A stretch of DNA of 64,000 nucleotides. Source: Ruminococcus flavefaciens. GTDB lineage: Bacteria > Bacillota > Clostridia > Oscillospirales > Ruminococcaceae. Positions within the stretch are counted from its first letter, which is position 1; every line of letters begins with the position of its first letter. The notes under the pieces were generated by a model. That model was given only the letters and a program-made list of their open reading frames with translations. It was not told the DNA's origin and made no database searches. The stretch covers positions 434,001-498,000 of the forward strand of contig NZ_FPIP01000002.1 of the NCBI RefSeq assembly GCF_900119075.1, written 5' to 3'. Of this stretch, positions 42,596 to 51,787 are shown piece by piece. The translations under genes and the position numbers were made by a program.

Positions 42596-43060
42596 ATGTC
42601 AAAAAACAACAAAGACAAAGAGCTTGATAAAATGTATAAAGAGCTTCTTGAGGCTCGTGACAGTGCCCGTGCTGCAAACAAGAGCGAGGGAAACAGGCTT
42701 TTGTCGTTCTTTGTAGGACTTCTTCTGCTGGGCGGCGGACTTTTCATGATATTCCAGAATATCGAGGTCACAAGCTCGTGGGGCTACAGCGGCTCGTTTT
42801 TCAGGATAGGCGGCTTCGGACTTCCGAACGGACTGATAATGCTGCCCATAATCATTGGCATAGGAATGCTGTTCCTTATGGATAAGAAGATATTCGGCTG
42901 GGTAGTGCTTTCTATCGGTATCATAATCGTTCTGCTCAGCGTAATGATGACCACACATCTCCACTGGATACGCTCCAGCGCCTTTACATTCATAGTAATG
43001 TTCGGCATGACTGCGGCAGGCGGAGCAATGGTGCTCAAAGAAGTTTTCAGGAAAGACTGA
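42596..43060 (+). CDS. Small multipass membrane protein of unknown function
   Basis: A 154-residue protein. The charged N-terminus (1-33, Lys/Glu-rich) is followed by about four TM helices (about 35-55, 78-93, 98-118 and 124-146). It has a strong promoter and its own terminator. No family recognised. Confidence 0.7.
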   Translation: MSKNNKDKELDKMYKELLEARDSARAANKSEGNRLLSFFVGLLLLGGGLFMIFQNIEVTSSWGYSGSFFRIGGFGLPNGLIMLPIIIGIGMLFLMDKKIFGWVVLSIGIIIVLLSVMMTTHLHWIRSSAFTFIVMFGMTAAGGAMVLKEVFRKD

Positions 43061-43062
43061 GA

Positions 43063-43095
43063 AAAAGGCGTAAAGGTTTTACCTTTACGCCTTTT
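43063..43095. terminator. Bidirectional terminator between convergent genes
   Basis: 14-bp stem AAAAGGCGTAAAGG/CCTTTACGCCTTTT with a 5-base loop, between stops at 43060 (+) and 43100 (-). U tracts are present on both strands. Confidence 0.9.
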
Positions 43096-43099
43096 ATTA

Positions 43100-43630
43100 C
43101 TATTGTGTGATATACGCCGCTATTGGCTCGATGTATTTCTTGTCGGTGTAATCGCCTGACTTTGAAACGTGCTCTGCCATTGCGATATCGTCAGGAGTTT
43201 TATCCTTTTTGCCGTTGAGCATTGCGGCAAAGGTCTTCATGAGCATTTTTGAACCGAGGGGCATTTTATCGTAATCCAGTCCGCCCTCGCAGTAGAATAC
43301 CTTTGCATACTTTTTCTGCTCGTCGGTAAGTGATTTTTTCAGAAGATTGTCCACTCCCGAGTACTTTGTGGGACTTGCTCCCACGCAGAACATAGCGAGC
43401 TTCTTGCTGTGCCATTTTTCTATTCTGCTGGTGAACCAGTCAGCCTTATGTATCTTTTCGACAGCTACCCAGCCGCCATAGATTATGGCGTCATAGGCGG
43501 CGAAATAATTATCGTCCTTTTTGCGGGCGTCCTTTATGGTCATTGTTTCCGCGCCCAGCTTTTCTGCCAGCCATTCTGCGTATTTTTTAGTAAAGCCTGT
43601 CTGTGATGAATATACGATGATAGTTCTCAT
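43100..43630 (-). CDS. Flavodoxin-like protein
   Basis: A 176-residue cytosolic protein with the flavodoxin FMN phosphate loop SSQTGFTKKYAEWLA (about 8-22) and a YGGWVAVEKI segment for the second flavin loop. It probably carries electrons or reduces a quinone or porphyrin-type substrate; the partner is unknown. Monocistronic. Confidence 0.85.
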   Translation of the reverse strand: MRTIIVYSSQTGFTKKYAEWLAEKLGAETMTIKDARKKDDNYFAAYDAIIYGGWVAVEKIHKADWFTSRIEKWHSKKLAMFCVGASPTKYSGVDNLLKKSLTDEQKKYAKVFYCEGGLDYDKMPLGSKMLMKTFAAMLNGKKDKTPDDIAMAEHVSKSGDYTDKKYIEPIAAYITQ

Positions 43631-43705
43631 ATTAATTACCTCTTTTCATGGCAAGTTGAATGTATTTTAGGGATAATTGCAAAGAATAGTGCTGAGATTT
43701 AGTGC

Positions 43706-44974
43706 TTAGTCGAGAGCTGCAAATGCCTGTCTGAGGTCGTCGAGGATATCCTCAACGTTTTCAAGTCCAACCGATAATCTTACAAGGCCGCCGTTGATGC
43801 CTGCTGCAACGAGCTGCTCGTCAGTGAGCTGACGGTGAGTAGCGCTTGCAGGGTGGAGCACGCAGGTACGGATATCAGCAACGTGGACCTCGTTGGAGGC
43901 AAGCTTGAGAGAATCCATGAACTTTACAGCTGCGCTTCTGCCGCCCTTGATAATGAATGAGATAACGCCGCTTGTACCGTCGGGGAGGTACTTCTTGGCA
44001 AGCTCGTGGTACTTATTGCTTGCAAGTCCGGGGTAGTTTACAGACTCAACGTGCTTGTTTGCTTCGAGGTATTCAGCTACCTTCATAGCGTTTACGCAGT
44101 ACTCCTTCATACGAATATGGAGAGTCTCAAGACCGAGATTGAGGTAGAATGCGGACTGTGCCGAAGGATAGCAGCCAAAGTCTCTCATGAGCTGCATTCT
44201 TGCCTTGATGATGTATGCAGCCTTGCCGTAGGTCTTTGTGTAGATAGTTCCGTGATAGCTCTCGTCAGGCTCTGTGAACTCAGGGAACTTGCCGTTTGTC
44301 CAGTCAAAGTTTCCCGAATCAACGATAACGCCGCCGCCCTGAACTGCATGACCGTCCATGTACTTTGTTGTGGAGTGGATAACGATATCAGCTCCGAACT
44401 CGATAGGTCTGCAAAGGATAGGTGTTGGGAAAGTGTTGTCGATGATGAGAGGAACGCCGTTTTCGTGAGCTATCTTGGCGAATTTCTCGATATCGAATAC
44501 TGTGAGGGCAGGGTTTGCGAGAGTTTCGCCGAAAACTGCCTTTGTGTTGGGCTTGAATGCCGCTCTTATCTCAGATTCGGAAGCGTCTGCGTCAACGAAA
44601 ATACATTCAATGCCGAGTTTTTTCAGTGTGTAAGCGAAAAGGTTGATAGTACCGCCGTAGATGGTAGCAGCAGAGATGAAGCTGTCGCCTGCCTTTAAGA
44701 TGTTGAGCAGGGAGAGCAGTGAAGCTGCCTGACCGCTGGAGGTACACATTGCGCCGATACCGCCCTCGAGAGCGGCTATCTTGTCCTCAACAGCCATAAC
44801 TGTGGGGTTCTCAAAGCGCGAATAGATAAGGCTTTTGGTGGGATCATCGAATACTGCCGCAACGTCGTCTGTTGAATCGTAAACGTATGTAGTACTCTGT
44901 ACTATAGGTACGACTCTGGGCTCAGTATTCTTTGGGGTGTAGCCTGCGTGCAGGCATTTGGTTTCGATCTTCAT
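43706..44974 (-). CDS. metY: O-acetylhomoserine sulfhydrylase (Cys/Met metabolism PLP enzyme)
   Basis: A 422-residue PLP enzyme making homocysteine (or methionine with methanethiol) from O-acetylhomoserine and sulfide. PLP Lys is near 204 in HSTTKYMDGH. The N-terminal segment TKCLHAGYTPKNTEPRVVPI and the C-terminal RLSVGLENVEDILDDL are typical of the roughly 430-residue O-acetylhomoserine branch, as opposed to the shorter cystathionine synthases. It lies 24 bases downstream of the HD-domain gene, so the two may be co-transcribed. No S-box or T-box leader is seen. Confidence 0.92.
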   Translation of the reverse strand: MKIETKCLHAGYTPKNTEPRVVPIVQSTTYVYDSTDDVAAVFDDPTKSLIYSRFENPTVMAVEDKIAALEGGIGAMCTSSGQAASLLSLLNILKAGDSFISAATIYGGTINLFAYTLKKLGIECIFVDADASESEIRAAFKPNTKAVFGETLANPALTVFDIEKFAKIAHENGVPLIIDNTFPTPILCRPIEFGADIVIHSTTKYMDGHAVQGGGVIVDSGNFDWTNGKFPEFTEPDESYHGTIYTKTYGKAAYIIKARMQLMRDFGCYPSAQSAFYLNLGLETLHIRMKEYCVNAMKVAEYLEANKHVESVNYPGLASNKYHELAKKYLPDGTSGVISFIIKGGRSAAVKFMDSLKLASNEVHVADIRTCVLHPASATHRQLTDEQLVAAGINGGLVRLSVGLENVEDILDDLRQAFAALD

Positions 44975-44998
44975 TGTAGGATACCTCCATTATATATA

Positions 44999-45505
44999 TT
45001 ACTGTGGTTTCCTGTGAACTATGCGCTGGACTTTTGGTACGCAGAATTCGAGGACGGCACAGTATTTGTCGATGATTGTAATGATATATGTTTCCTTGTA
45101 TTTAGGCATTGGTCTGGTCACGGGCCACATATGCTTCTCTATCATATCACGCTCAAGCTTGGATATTTTGGTTATCTCTGCGGCGTTGGCGCAGGCGAGC
45201 ATGGCGTGATTCTCGCTGTGTGAAGCCTGACCTTTTGTCTTCTCCGAGTTGTACTGCTTTCTATCGTAGTAGAAAAGGTCATGGAGAAGTCCTGCTCTTG
45301 CGGCTGAACGGGCGTTCAGATTGAATTTCCTGCATACCATGTAGGAATAGTACGAGACATTCACGCAGTGCTGAAAGCGAGTCGTTGATATATGGTGGGT
45401 GATAGACCTGAGCTCCTGTACCTGCTGACAGCCGATTATGTCCTTTACGCAGTCGTAATAGCTGTTGGCGGTGAGCTCTTTTCGGGAACATATGGCTCTG
45501 AGCAT
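44999..45505 (-). CDS. HD-domain phosphohydrolase-like protein
   Basis: A 168-residue protein with an HD fold. A first His in RFQHCVNVSYYSYMV (about 43-57) is followed by GLLHDLFYYD with the His-Asp pair near 75, later His residues in SHSENHAMLAC and an Asp in IDKYCAVLE. It is likely a metal-dependent phosphohydrolase on nucleotides; the substrate is unknown. AAGGAGGG ribosome binding site. It leads the metY gene. Confidence 0.85.
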   Translation of the reverse strand: MLRAICSRKELTANSYYDCVKDIIGCQQVQELRSITHHISTTRFQHCVNVSYYSYMVCRKFNLNARSAARAGLLHDLFYYDRKQYNSEKTKGQASHSENHAMLACANAAEITKISKLERDMIEKHMWPVTRPMPKYKETYIITIIDKYCAVLEFCVPKVQRIVHRKPQ

Positions 45506-45792
45506 ATCGTTTCCCTCCTTGCTGTCTTTCTCTCTTTACATCGGAAAAATATCCAATATAGATATTATATAATAAAACGCATAAAAAATCAATATAAAAA
45601 CAGCAAAATATAAAAAAATAAATCCTGTCTGCCGAAGCCTGTCGAAGCCTATGTAAACCATATCTTACAAAAAATACAGAGCGGAACTGTAGGCTTATAC
45701 AAAAACATTGTAAGAAATCAATAAAAAAAGATGTGCGTTTTGTGCAGTAGAGACAAAAACAAGAAAAAAATAAATTTCACCGCTTTAAGGTA
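45506..45792. other. AT-rich intergenic region upstream of gdhA
   Basis: No open reading frame, hairpin or known leader motif is seen in this stretch, which is rich in A tracts. Promoters of the HD gene (leftward) must lie here but none is convincing. Confidence 0.5.
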
Positions 45793-45821
45793 TTGCAAAA
45801 TGCGGCTCAGAGTGCTATAAT
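45793..45821 (+). promoter_or_regulatory. Promoter of gdhA
   Basis: TTGCAA (45793-45798), 17 bases, TATAAT (45816-45821). Confidence 0.75.
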
Positions 45822-45854
45822 TATTCGTGAACTGCGTTAGTCGCAGAATTTTGA

Positions 45855-47240
<1,386 letters not shown>

Positions 47241-47279
47241 TTAAAGTCTGCACAGTTCAAGCAGTAAATTAAACTTATT

Positions 47280-47313
47280 ATCTCCCGTTGTTCTACGCAA
47301 CGGGAGATTTTTT
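47280..47313 (+). terminator. Terminator of gdhA
   Basis: 11-bp stem ATCTCCCGTTG/CAACGGGAGAT with a 7-base loop and T6 tail. Confidence 0.92.
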
Positions 47314-47399
47314 ATTTAATAATATGCACAAATCAGATGACAGCAAATTGTTGAAAACATAGAAATAATGATTTTAAACAATTATTATTATATAACAGC

Positions 47400-47427
47400 T
47401 TGAAATATGTGCAAAATGTGATATAAT
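47400..47427 (+). promoter_or_regulatory. Promoter of the cytidylate kinase-like gene
   Basis: TTGAAA (47400-47405), 16 bases, TATAAT (47422-47427) with the TGTGA extended -10 seen at several other genes here. Confidence 0.75.
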
Positions 47428-47487
47428 ACTATTGTGCTTATTTTATCAAAGTTTCAATAATATTTTATCTATTTGGAGGTAACACCG

Positions 47488-48111
47488 ATGAAAAAACCTA
47501 TCATTACAATCGAAAGGCAGTACGGAAGCGGCGGAAGCGTCATCGGTAATCTTGTAGCTGAAAAGCTTGGTATCAACTGCTACAATCGTCAGATACTGAA
47601 AATGACAGCCGAGAGATGCGGTATTGCCATCAAGAATATTGAAAACGCCGAGGAAAATGTACCCACAAGCTTCCTTTATTCGCTGCTGCTTTCGGCAAAT
47701 CCCGCAAGGACTATGGAGGAGAATCTTCCTCTTTCAGATAAGGTCTTCATTATGGAGAGCCGTATCATTAACGAGATAGCAGAGCAGGAAAACAGCTTCG
47801 TTCTGGTAGGCAGATGCGGAAATTATATCCTTGAGGATAAGGGCTGCTTCAGCGTATATATCTACGCCGACGCTGAGTCGCGCATAAAACGTGCCATAGA
47901 GGAATACGAAGTTGAAGAGAGAAAAGCTGAGTCAGTGATGAAAAAGGCTGACAAGCGCCGTGAGACTTTCTATAACGTTAATACGGGCAGGACATGGCAG
48001 GATAAGGATCAGTATTCGCTTTGCCTCAACAGCGCCGAACTTGGCGACGATCTCTGTGCGGAGATAATTGTAAAAGCTTATCAGGAATACAACAAGCGTT
48101 TTGCTGAATAA
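47488..48111 (+). CDS. Cytidylate kinase-like family protein
   Basis: A 207-residue P-loop protein. It starts KPIITIERQYGSGG, the version of Walker A found in the cytidylate-kinase-like family. A central LVGRCGNYIL segment precedes a C-terminal helical lid with Arg-rich RRETFYN. This family is related to, but distinct from, housekeeping Cmk and its substrate is not established. The ATG at 47488 has GGAGG upstream. A DUF421 gene follows 50 bases later, across a large hairpin. Confidence 0.85.
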   Translation: MKKPIITIERQYGSGGSVIGNLVAEKLGINCYNRQILKMTAERCGIAIKNIENAEENVPTSFLYSLLLSANPARTMEENLPLSDKVFIMESRIINEIAEQENSFVLVGRCGNYILEDKGCFSVYIYADAESRIKRAIEEYEVEERKAESVMKKADKRRETFYNVNTGRTWQDKDQYSLCLNSAELGDDLCAEIIVKAYQEYNKRFAE

Positions 48112-48116
48112 AGAAT

Positions 48117-48159
48117 AAACAGCTCCTTTTGAGGGATAATACCCTGAAAGGAGCTGTTT
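48117..48159 (+). promoter_or_regulatory. Long hairpin that covers the ribosome binding site of the DUF421 gene
   Basis: Perfect 13-bp stem AAACAGCTCCTTT/AAAGGAGCTGTTT (48117-48129 with 48147-48159), with a small GGG/CCC stem in the loop and TTTTT after it. It has the form of an intrinsic terminator, yet its right arm contains the AAAGGAG ribosome binding site of the next gene. It could end the upstream transcript, hide the site, or both. Confidence 0.7.
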
Positions 48160-48161
48160 TT

Positions 48162-48869
48162 ATGTGCGTTATACTGATTCGTTCGGTTATCCTGTACGTT
48201 CTTGTCATATTCGCCGTGAGACTTATGGGTAAGCGGCAGCTTGGGGAGCTCCAGCCCTCGGAGCTGGTCATTACTATCCTTGTTTCCAATATCGCAACAC
48301 TGCCTATCGAGGACGTGAATATCCCCATAATCGTCGGTGTTACGCCTATTTTGTCGCTGGTGTGCTTTGAGGTCATGGTGTCGTGGATAAATCTCAGGCT
48401 GCCTGAGCTTCGCCGACTTATCTCGGGAAGTCCGAAGATAATCATCAGGAATGGCTGCATTGAGCGCGATATCATGCGGGAGCTGCGCTTTTCCGTAGAT
48501 GACCTGCTTATGGCGCTGAGAAGCAAGGATATCTTCGATATAGGCGAGGTCCAGTACGCTATCGTGGAGACTACAGGCAGCGTTTCCGTTATGAAGAAGC
48601 AGACGCTGGATACTCCCACGAGAAAGGATATGAAGATAGCCGCGGAGTGCTCCGAGCCGCCTGTGCTGATAATTGCCGACGGGAAGTTCATACCGCAGGC
48701 TATGGAGTCCGTTAAGCTGAGCAAAGCTGCGGTGGAAATGCTGCTTTCCGCAAATAAAATGAGTCTGAATGACGTTTTTATCATGACTGCCGACAGCTCG
48801 GGGAGCTGCTTTATAGCCGATAAGCAGGGAACTCCGCCGATGATAGTGACCTTGGGGGAGAAAAAATGA
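48162..48869 (+). CDS. DUF421 (YetF-like) membrane protein
   Basis: A 235-residue protein. Three N-terminal TM helices (about 4-80, with the conserved VRLMGKRQLGELQPSELV motif) are followed by a cytosolic DUF421 domain (about 90-235), including the GSPKIIIRNGCI and ELRFSVDDLLMALR segments. The YetF/YrbG family is widespread in spore-formers and its function is unsettled. The ATG at 48162 follows AAAGGAG. The downstream DUF4363 gene overlaps by 4 bases. Confidence 0.88.
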   Translation: MCVILIRSVILYVLVIFAVRLMGKRQLGELQPSELVITILVSNIATLPIEDVNIPIIVGVTPILSLVCFEVMVSWINLRLPELRRLISGSPKIIIRNGCIERDIMRELRFSVDDLLMALRSKDIFDIGEVQYAIVETTGSVSVMKKQTLDTPTRKDMKIAAECSEPPVLIIADGKFIPQAMESVKLSKAAVEMLLSANKMSLNDVFIMTADSSGSCFIADKQGTPPMIVTLGEKK

Positions 48870-49243
48870 CAAGAGTTAAAATAAGCGGAGCGATCCTGCT
48901 GCTTCTCATCGGAGTCAGCATATTTTCGAGCTTGTGGGTGAACCGCCGCTGTGACGCCATGCTGTCGCAGATAGACGTTATATGCGGACTTGAAGAAAAC
49001 GGCGATATATCGGGAGCTGCTGAAAAAGCTCGGGAAATCAACGACGAGTGGGAGCATTTCCGTGAATGGGCTTCGGTACTGCTGAAATATGACAAGCTTG
49101 TTGAGATAGACCGACTTTGCTCTCGGATAGTTCACCTTGCCGAAAATGAAGAGGACGAGATGACGGCGGAGCTTGCAGAGCTCCGCGATATGCTTGAAAT
49201 GCTGAAAAGCGGCGAAACGCCGCTTTGGAATAGTGTTTTTTGA
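48866..49243 (+). CDS. DUF4363 family protein
   Basis: A 125-residue protein with one N-terminal TM (about 7-25) and an all-helical extracellular domain containing a NDEWEHFREW segment typical of DUF4363. It overlaps the DUF421 gene by 4 bases; the pair is often found together in Clostridia, suggesting a shared envelope function that is not known. Confidence 0.8.
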   Translation: MTRVKISGAILLLLIGVSIFSSLWVNRRCDAMLSQIDVICGLEENGDISGAAEKAREINDEWEHFREWASVLLKYDKLVEIDRLCSRIVHLAENEEDEMTAELAELRDMLEMLKSGETPLWNSVF

Positions 49244-49280
49244 ATGAGTTATCAGTTTTTAGTGCTTAGTGCATAGAAAA

Positions 49281-49304
49281 GGGACGCCGCTGGCGTCCCT
49301 GAAA
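49281..49304. terminator. Terminator between convergent genes
   Basis: GGGACGCC/GGCGTCCC stem (49281-49299) with a 3-base loop, between stops at 49243 (+) and 49318 (-). A T run follows on the + strand. Confidence 0.75.
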
Positions 49305-49317
49305 TTTTTTATACTTG

Positions 49318-49815
49318 TCAAACTCCGTCGATGCAAATTCCGTCAGTGTCTTCTAAGCTTACAGTCTCATCGAGGCTTTTCTTTTCTTCCTTTGAGCCGT
49401 TTTCTTTAAAACCTCTGCTCCAGCCCGTGCATGATACGGTCTGCTTTGCGGTATCAACGCTGAATGATACGTCGAAATCCTCGCAGTTCCAGCTGTTTGC
49501 CTGATAGATATAAAACGGGAACTCCGCATCATCACACCTTACGGTATAAAGATATTTGCCGTATCCGCCTGCGCGGTTTTTTATTTTGCTGCCGTTTACA
49601 TGGACTTTTTCGGATTTTCCGCTTTTTGAACAGCTTATCTCACAGTCAGAAAGAGATATATCCTTTCCGTCAACAGAAATTGAAACATTACCTTTTATCC
49701 TGTTAAACGGGTACATATATCCGAAAAACAATGACGGTGCAATAAATCTTATGGTAGTTACGGCGATTACCGCTATAACTGCCATAACTGAAATGACCTT
49801 TGCAAATTTCTTCAT
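49318..49815 (-). CDS. Hypothetical single-pass membrane protein
   Basis: A 165-residue protein with an N-terminal TM (about 5-30) and an extracytoplasmic beta-rich domain with four Cys residues that could form disulfides (DCEISCSKS, VRCDDAEF, SWNCEDFD, VSCTGWSRG). No family recognised. The ATG at 49815 is preferred to the TTG at 49836, but neither has a strong ribosome binding site. It may be translated from the prfB transcript 35 bases upstream. Confidence 0.6.
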   Translation of the reverse strand: MKKFAKVISVMAVIAVIAVTTIRFIAPSLFFGYMYPFNRIKGNVSISVDGKDISLSDCEISCSKSGKSEKVHVNGSKIKNRAGGYGKYLYTVRCDDAEFPFYIYQANSWNCEDFDVSFSVDTAKQTVSCTGWSRGFKENGSKEEKKSLDETVSLEDTDGICIDGV

Positions 49816-49850
49816 GTTTGTATGTGAGCCTATCAATTACGCATTATGCA

Positions 49851-50969
49851 TTACTTTTCAAGTGTTCCGTGAGAGAGTGACTTCAGATAAGCATTGATGA
49901 AGCCGTCAAGGTCTCCGTCCATAACAGCCTGGATATTGCCGTTTTCAAAGCCTGTGCGGTGATCCTTTACAAGAGTGTAGGGCATGAATACATATGAACG
50001 TATCTGTGAGCCCCATGCTATCTGGTTCTGAACGCCCTTGATATCCTCGATCTTTTCAAGGTGCTCACGCTCCTTTATCTCGATGAGCTTTGAACGGAGC
50101 ATCTTCATAGCGTAGTCCTTGTTCTGGTACTGGCTTCGCTGAGTCTGACAGGAAACAACGATACCTGTGGGCTTATGGATAAGACGTACAGCAGAGCTGG
50201 TCTTGTTTACCTTCTGACCGCCTGCACCGCTTGAACGGTAAACCTCCATTTCGATGTCCTCGGGACGGATATCAACTTCGATAGAATCGTCGATTTCGGG
50301 CATAACTTCGAGAGCCGCAAATGATGTGTGACGTCTGCCCGAAGCGTCAAATGGCGATATACGTACAAGTCTGTGAACGCCCGACTCGGACTTCATATAG
50401 CCGTAGGCGTTGTCGCCCTCGATAAGGATAGAAGCGGATTTCATACCTGCGTCGTCGCCGTCGAGGTAGTCGAGAAGCTCCACCTTGAAATCGTGGCGCT
50501 CAGCCCAGCGGTTGTACATACGGTAGAGCATTTCTGCCCAGTCCTGAGCCTCTGTTCCGCCTGCGCCTGCGTGGAATGTGAGGATAGCGTTGGAGTTGTC
50601 GTACTCGCCTGTAAGGAGAGTAGCCAGCTTTTCGTCCTCAAGCTTGGTCTTGAATACGTCGGACTCCTTCTTAATCTCCTCGATATCGCTCTCGTCATCA
50701 GCTTCGATAGAGAGCTCGATAAGAGTGATGATATCCTCAAGATTTTCGTTGAGCTGGTTGTATTTTTCGATCTTCTTTTCGAGAGACTTCTGCTCCTTGA
50801 GCACTTTCTGGGAGTTTTCGAGGTCGTCCCAGAAGCCCTCCTTTGCAGTTTCCTCGCCAAGCTCCGCAACGCGCTTCTTGGCGGCTTCTATATTCAGAAC
50901 GTCGGCAAGCTCCGCCATTTCCTTGCGGTAGCCCGTCATTTCGACTCTGAGTTCGTCAAGTATTATCAT
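49851..50969 (-). CDS. prfB: Peptide chain release factor 2
   Basis: A 372-residue RF2 that ends translation at UAA and UGA. The tripeptide anticodon SPF lies in VRISPFDASGRRH, and the catalytic GGQ loop in SSGAGGQKVNKT. Length and start (MIILDELRVEM) fit the family. No in-frame TGA or CTTTGA slippery site is present near codon 25, so this copy lacks the programmed +1 frameshift used by many bacteria. The ATG at 50969 has AAAGGA about nine bases upstream. Confidence 0.95.
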   Translation of the reverse strand: MIILDELRVEMTGYRKEMAELADVLNIEAAKKRVAELGEETAKEGFWDDLENSQKVLKEQKSLEKKIEKYNQLNENLEDIITLIELSIEADDESDIEEIKKESDVFKTKLEDEKLATLLTGEYDNSNAILTFHAGAGGTEAQDWAEMLYRMYNRWAERHDFKVELLDYLDGDDAGMKSASILIEGDNAYGYMKSESGVHRLVRISPFDASGRRHTSFAALEVMPEIDDSIEVDIRPEDIEMEVYRSSGAGGQKVNKTSSAVRLIHKPTGIVVSCQTQRSQYQNKDYAMKMLRSKLIEIKEREHLEKIEDIKGVQNQIAWGSQIRSYVFMPYTLVKDHRTGFENGNIQAVMDGDLDGFINAYLKSLSHGTLEK

Positions 50970-51091
50970 AGTTTCAAATCCTTTCAAACATAGATACATA
51001 TATTATATCACAGTTTCGGGCGGACTGCAAGGGGAAAATGAGAAAATTTGCGTTTTTTTGTAGGGAACGTCGCTGAATTGAGAATGGAGAA

Positions 51092-51369
51092 TGTAGGGGC
51101 TGCCTTTGGCAGTCCGCGCCTGACAAAACGACTTCAAATGACCGAATGTAGGGGCTGGCGTCCCCGACAGCCCGTCAGTTTCATTGCAATTGTGGGACGC
51201 CGAGGACGTCGTCCCCTACAATATGTTATTTATATTTGTTGCGTAAAATGCGGACTGCCAAGGGGAGCCCCCTTTGGCGGAATCGCAGGTTACCAAATAT
51301 GAGCCGTTACTTTACGGCTCGGTAGCCCGCTTTTTCAGTTAAGGGGAGCAGCCTAAAGCAGCCCCTACA
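51092..51369. repeat. Nested inverted-repeat element upstream of valS
   Basis: About 280 bases bounded by 21-base imperfect inverted repeats (51092-51112 starting TGTAGGGGCTGC, and 51349-51369; 18 of 21 match). Inside lie a perfect 10-bp pair GGCAGTCCGC/GCGGACTGCC (51109-51118, 51250-51259), a GTAGGGG/CCCCTAC pair with GGCGTCCCC/GACGTCGTCCCC segments, and a GAGCCGT/ACGGCTC hairpin near 51301-51320. No gene fits. Related TGTAGGGG pieces occur at 54463 and 56437, so it is probably a dispersed non-autonomous repeat. Confidence 0.6.
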
Positions 51370-51426
51370 AAATCTTAGTTCTTAGCTCTTAGTTCTAACA
51401 GCTAAAGTCTAACGGCTAAATCGGTC

Positions 51427-51455
51427 TTGACAAACGCAATATAATCATGTATAAT
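51427..51455 (+). promoter_or_regulatory. Promoter of the valS T-box transcript
   Basis: Consensus TTGACA (51427-51432), 17 bases, TATAAT (51450-51455). Confidence 0.88.
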
Positions 51456-51457
51456 AG

Positions 51458-51729
51458 AAAAGTATTCAAAGGCGATGATGAAGAGGAGTACGTGAGATAC
51501 CCGATTTTCAGAGAGCTGCCGCATGGTGAAAGGCAGTATGAGGGGCTTGCGGAAGTAGCTTCGGAGCTTCGCGTGCCAACGGCTTATGCTCAGTAGTATG
51601 CGGCGTGTTCCTCACGTTACAGGGGAAGAAGCTTAGCGGCTTCGCAGAGTGCGGGAGATATTCCCGAATTCAGGTGGTAACACGGACTTAGTTCGCCCTG
51701 AACCTTAACGGTTCAGGGCTTTATTATTT
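51458..51729 (+). promoter_or_regulatory. T-box leader (valine) of valS
   Basis: A tRNA-sensing leader. The Stem I apical part has CTGCCGCATGGTGAAAGGCAG (about 51518-51537). The antiterminator T-box sequence AGGTGGTAACACGG lies at 51672-51685. The terminator stem GCCCTGAACC/GGTTCAGGGC (51695-51719) is followed by TTTATTATTT. Uncharged tRNA-Val should favour antitermination and raise valS expression. A possible valine specifier is GTA at 51555-51557, but I could not fold Stem I fully, so the specifier is tentative. Confidence 0.9.
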
Positions 51730-51787
51730 GCTCTGACCGACAAAAATACGGTGACGGCGGCTGACTGTCACAAAAAGGAGAATGAAA

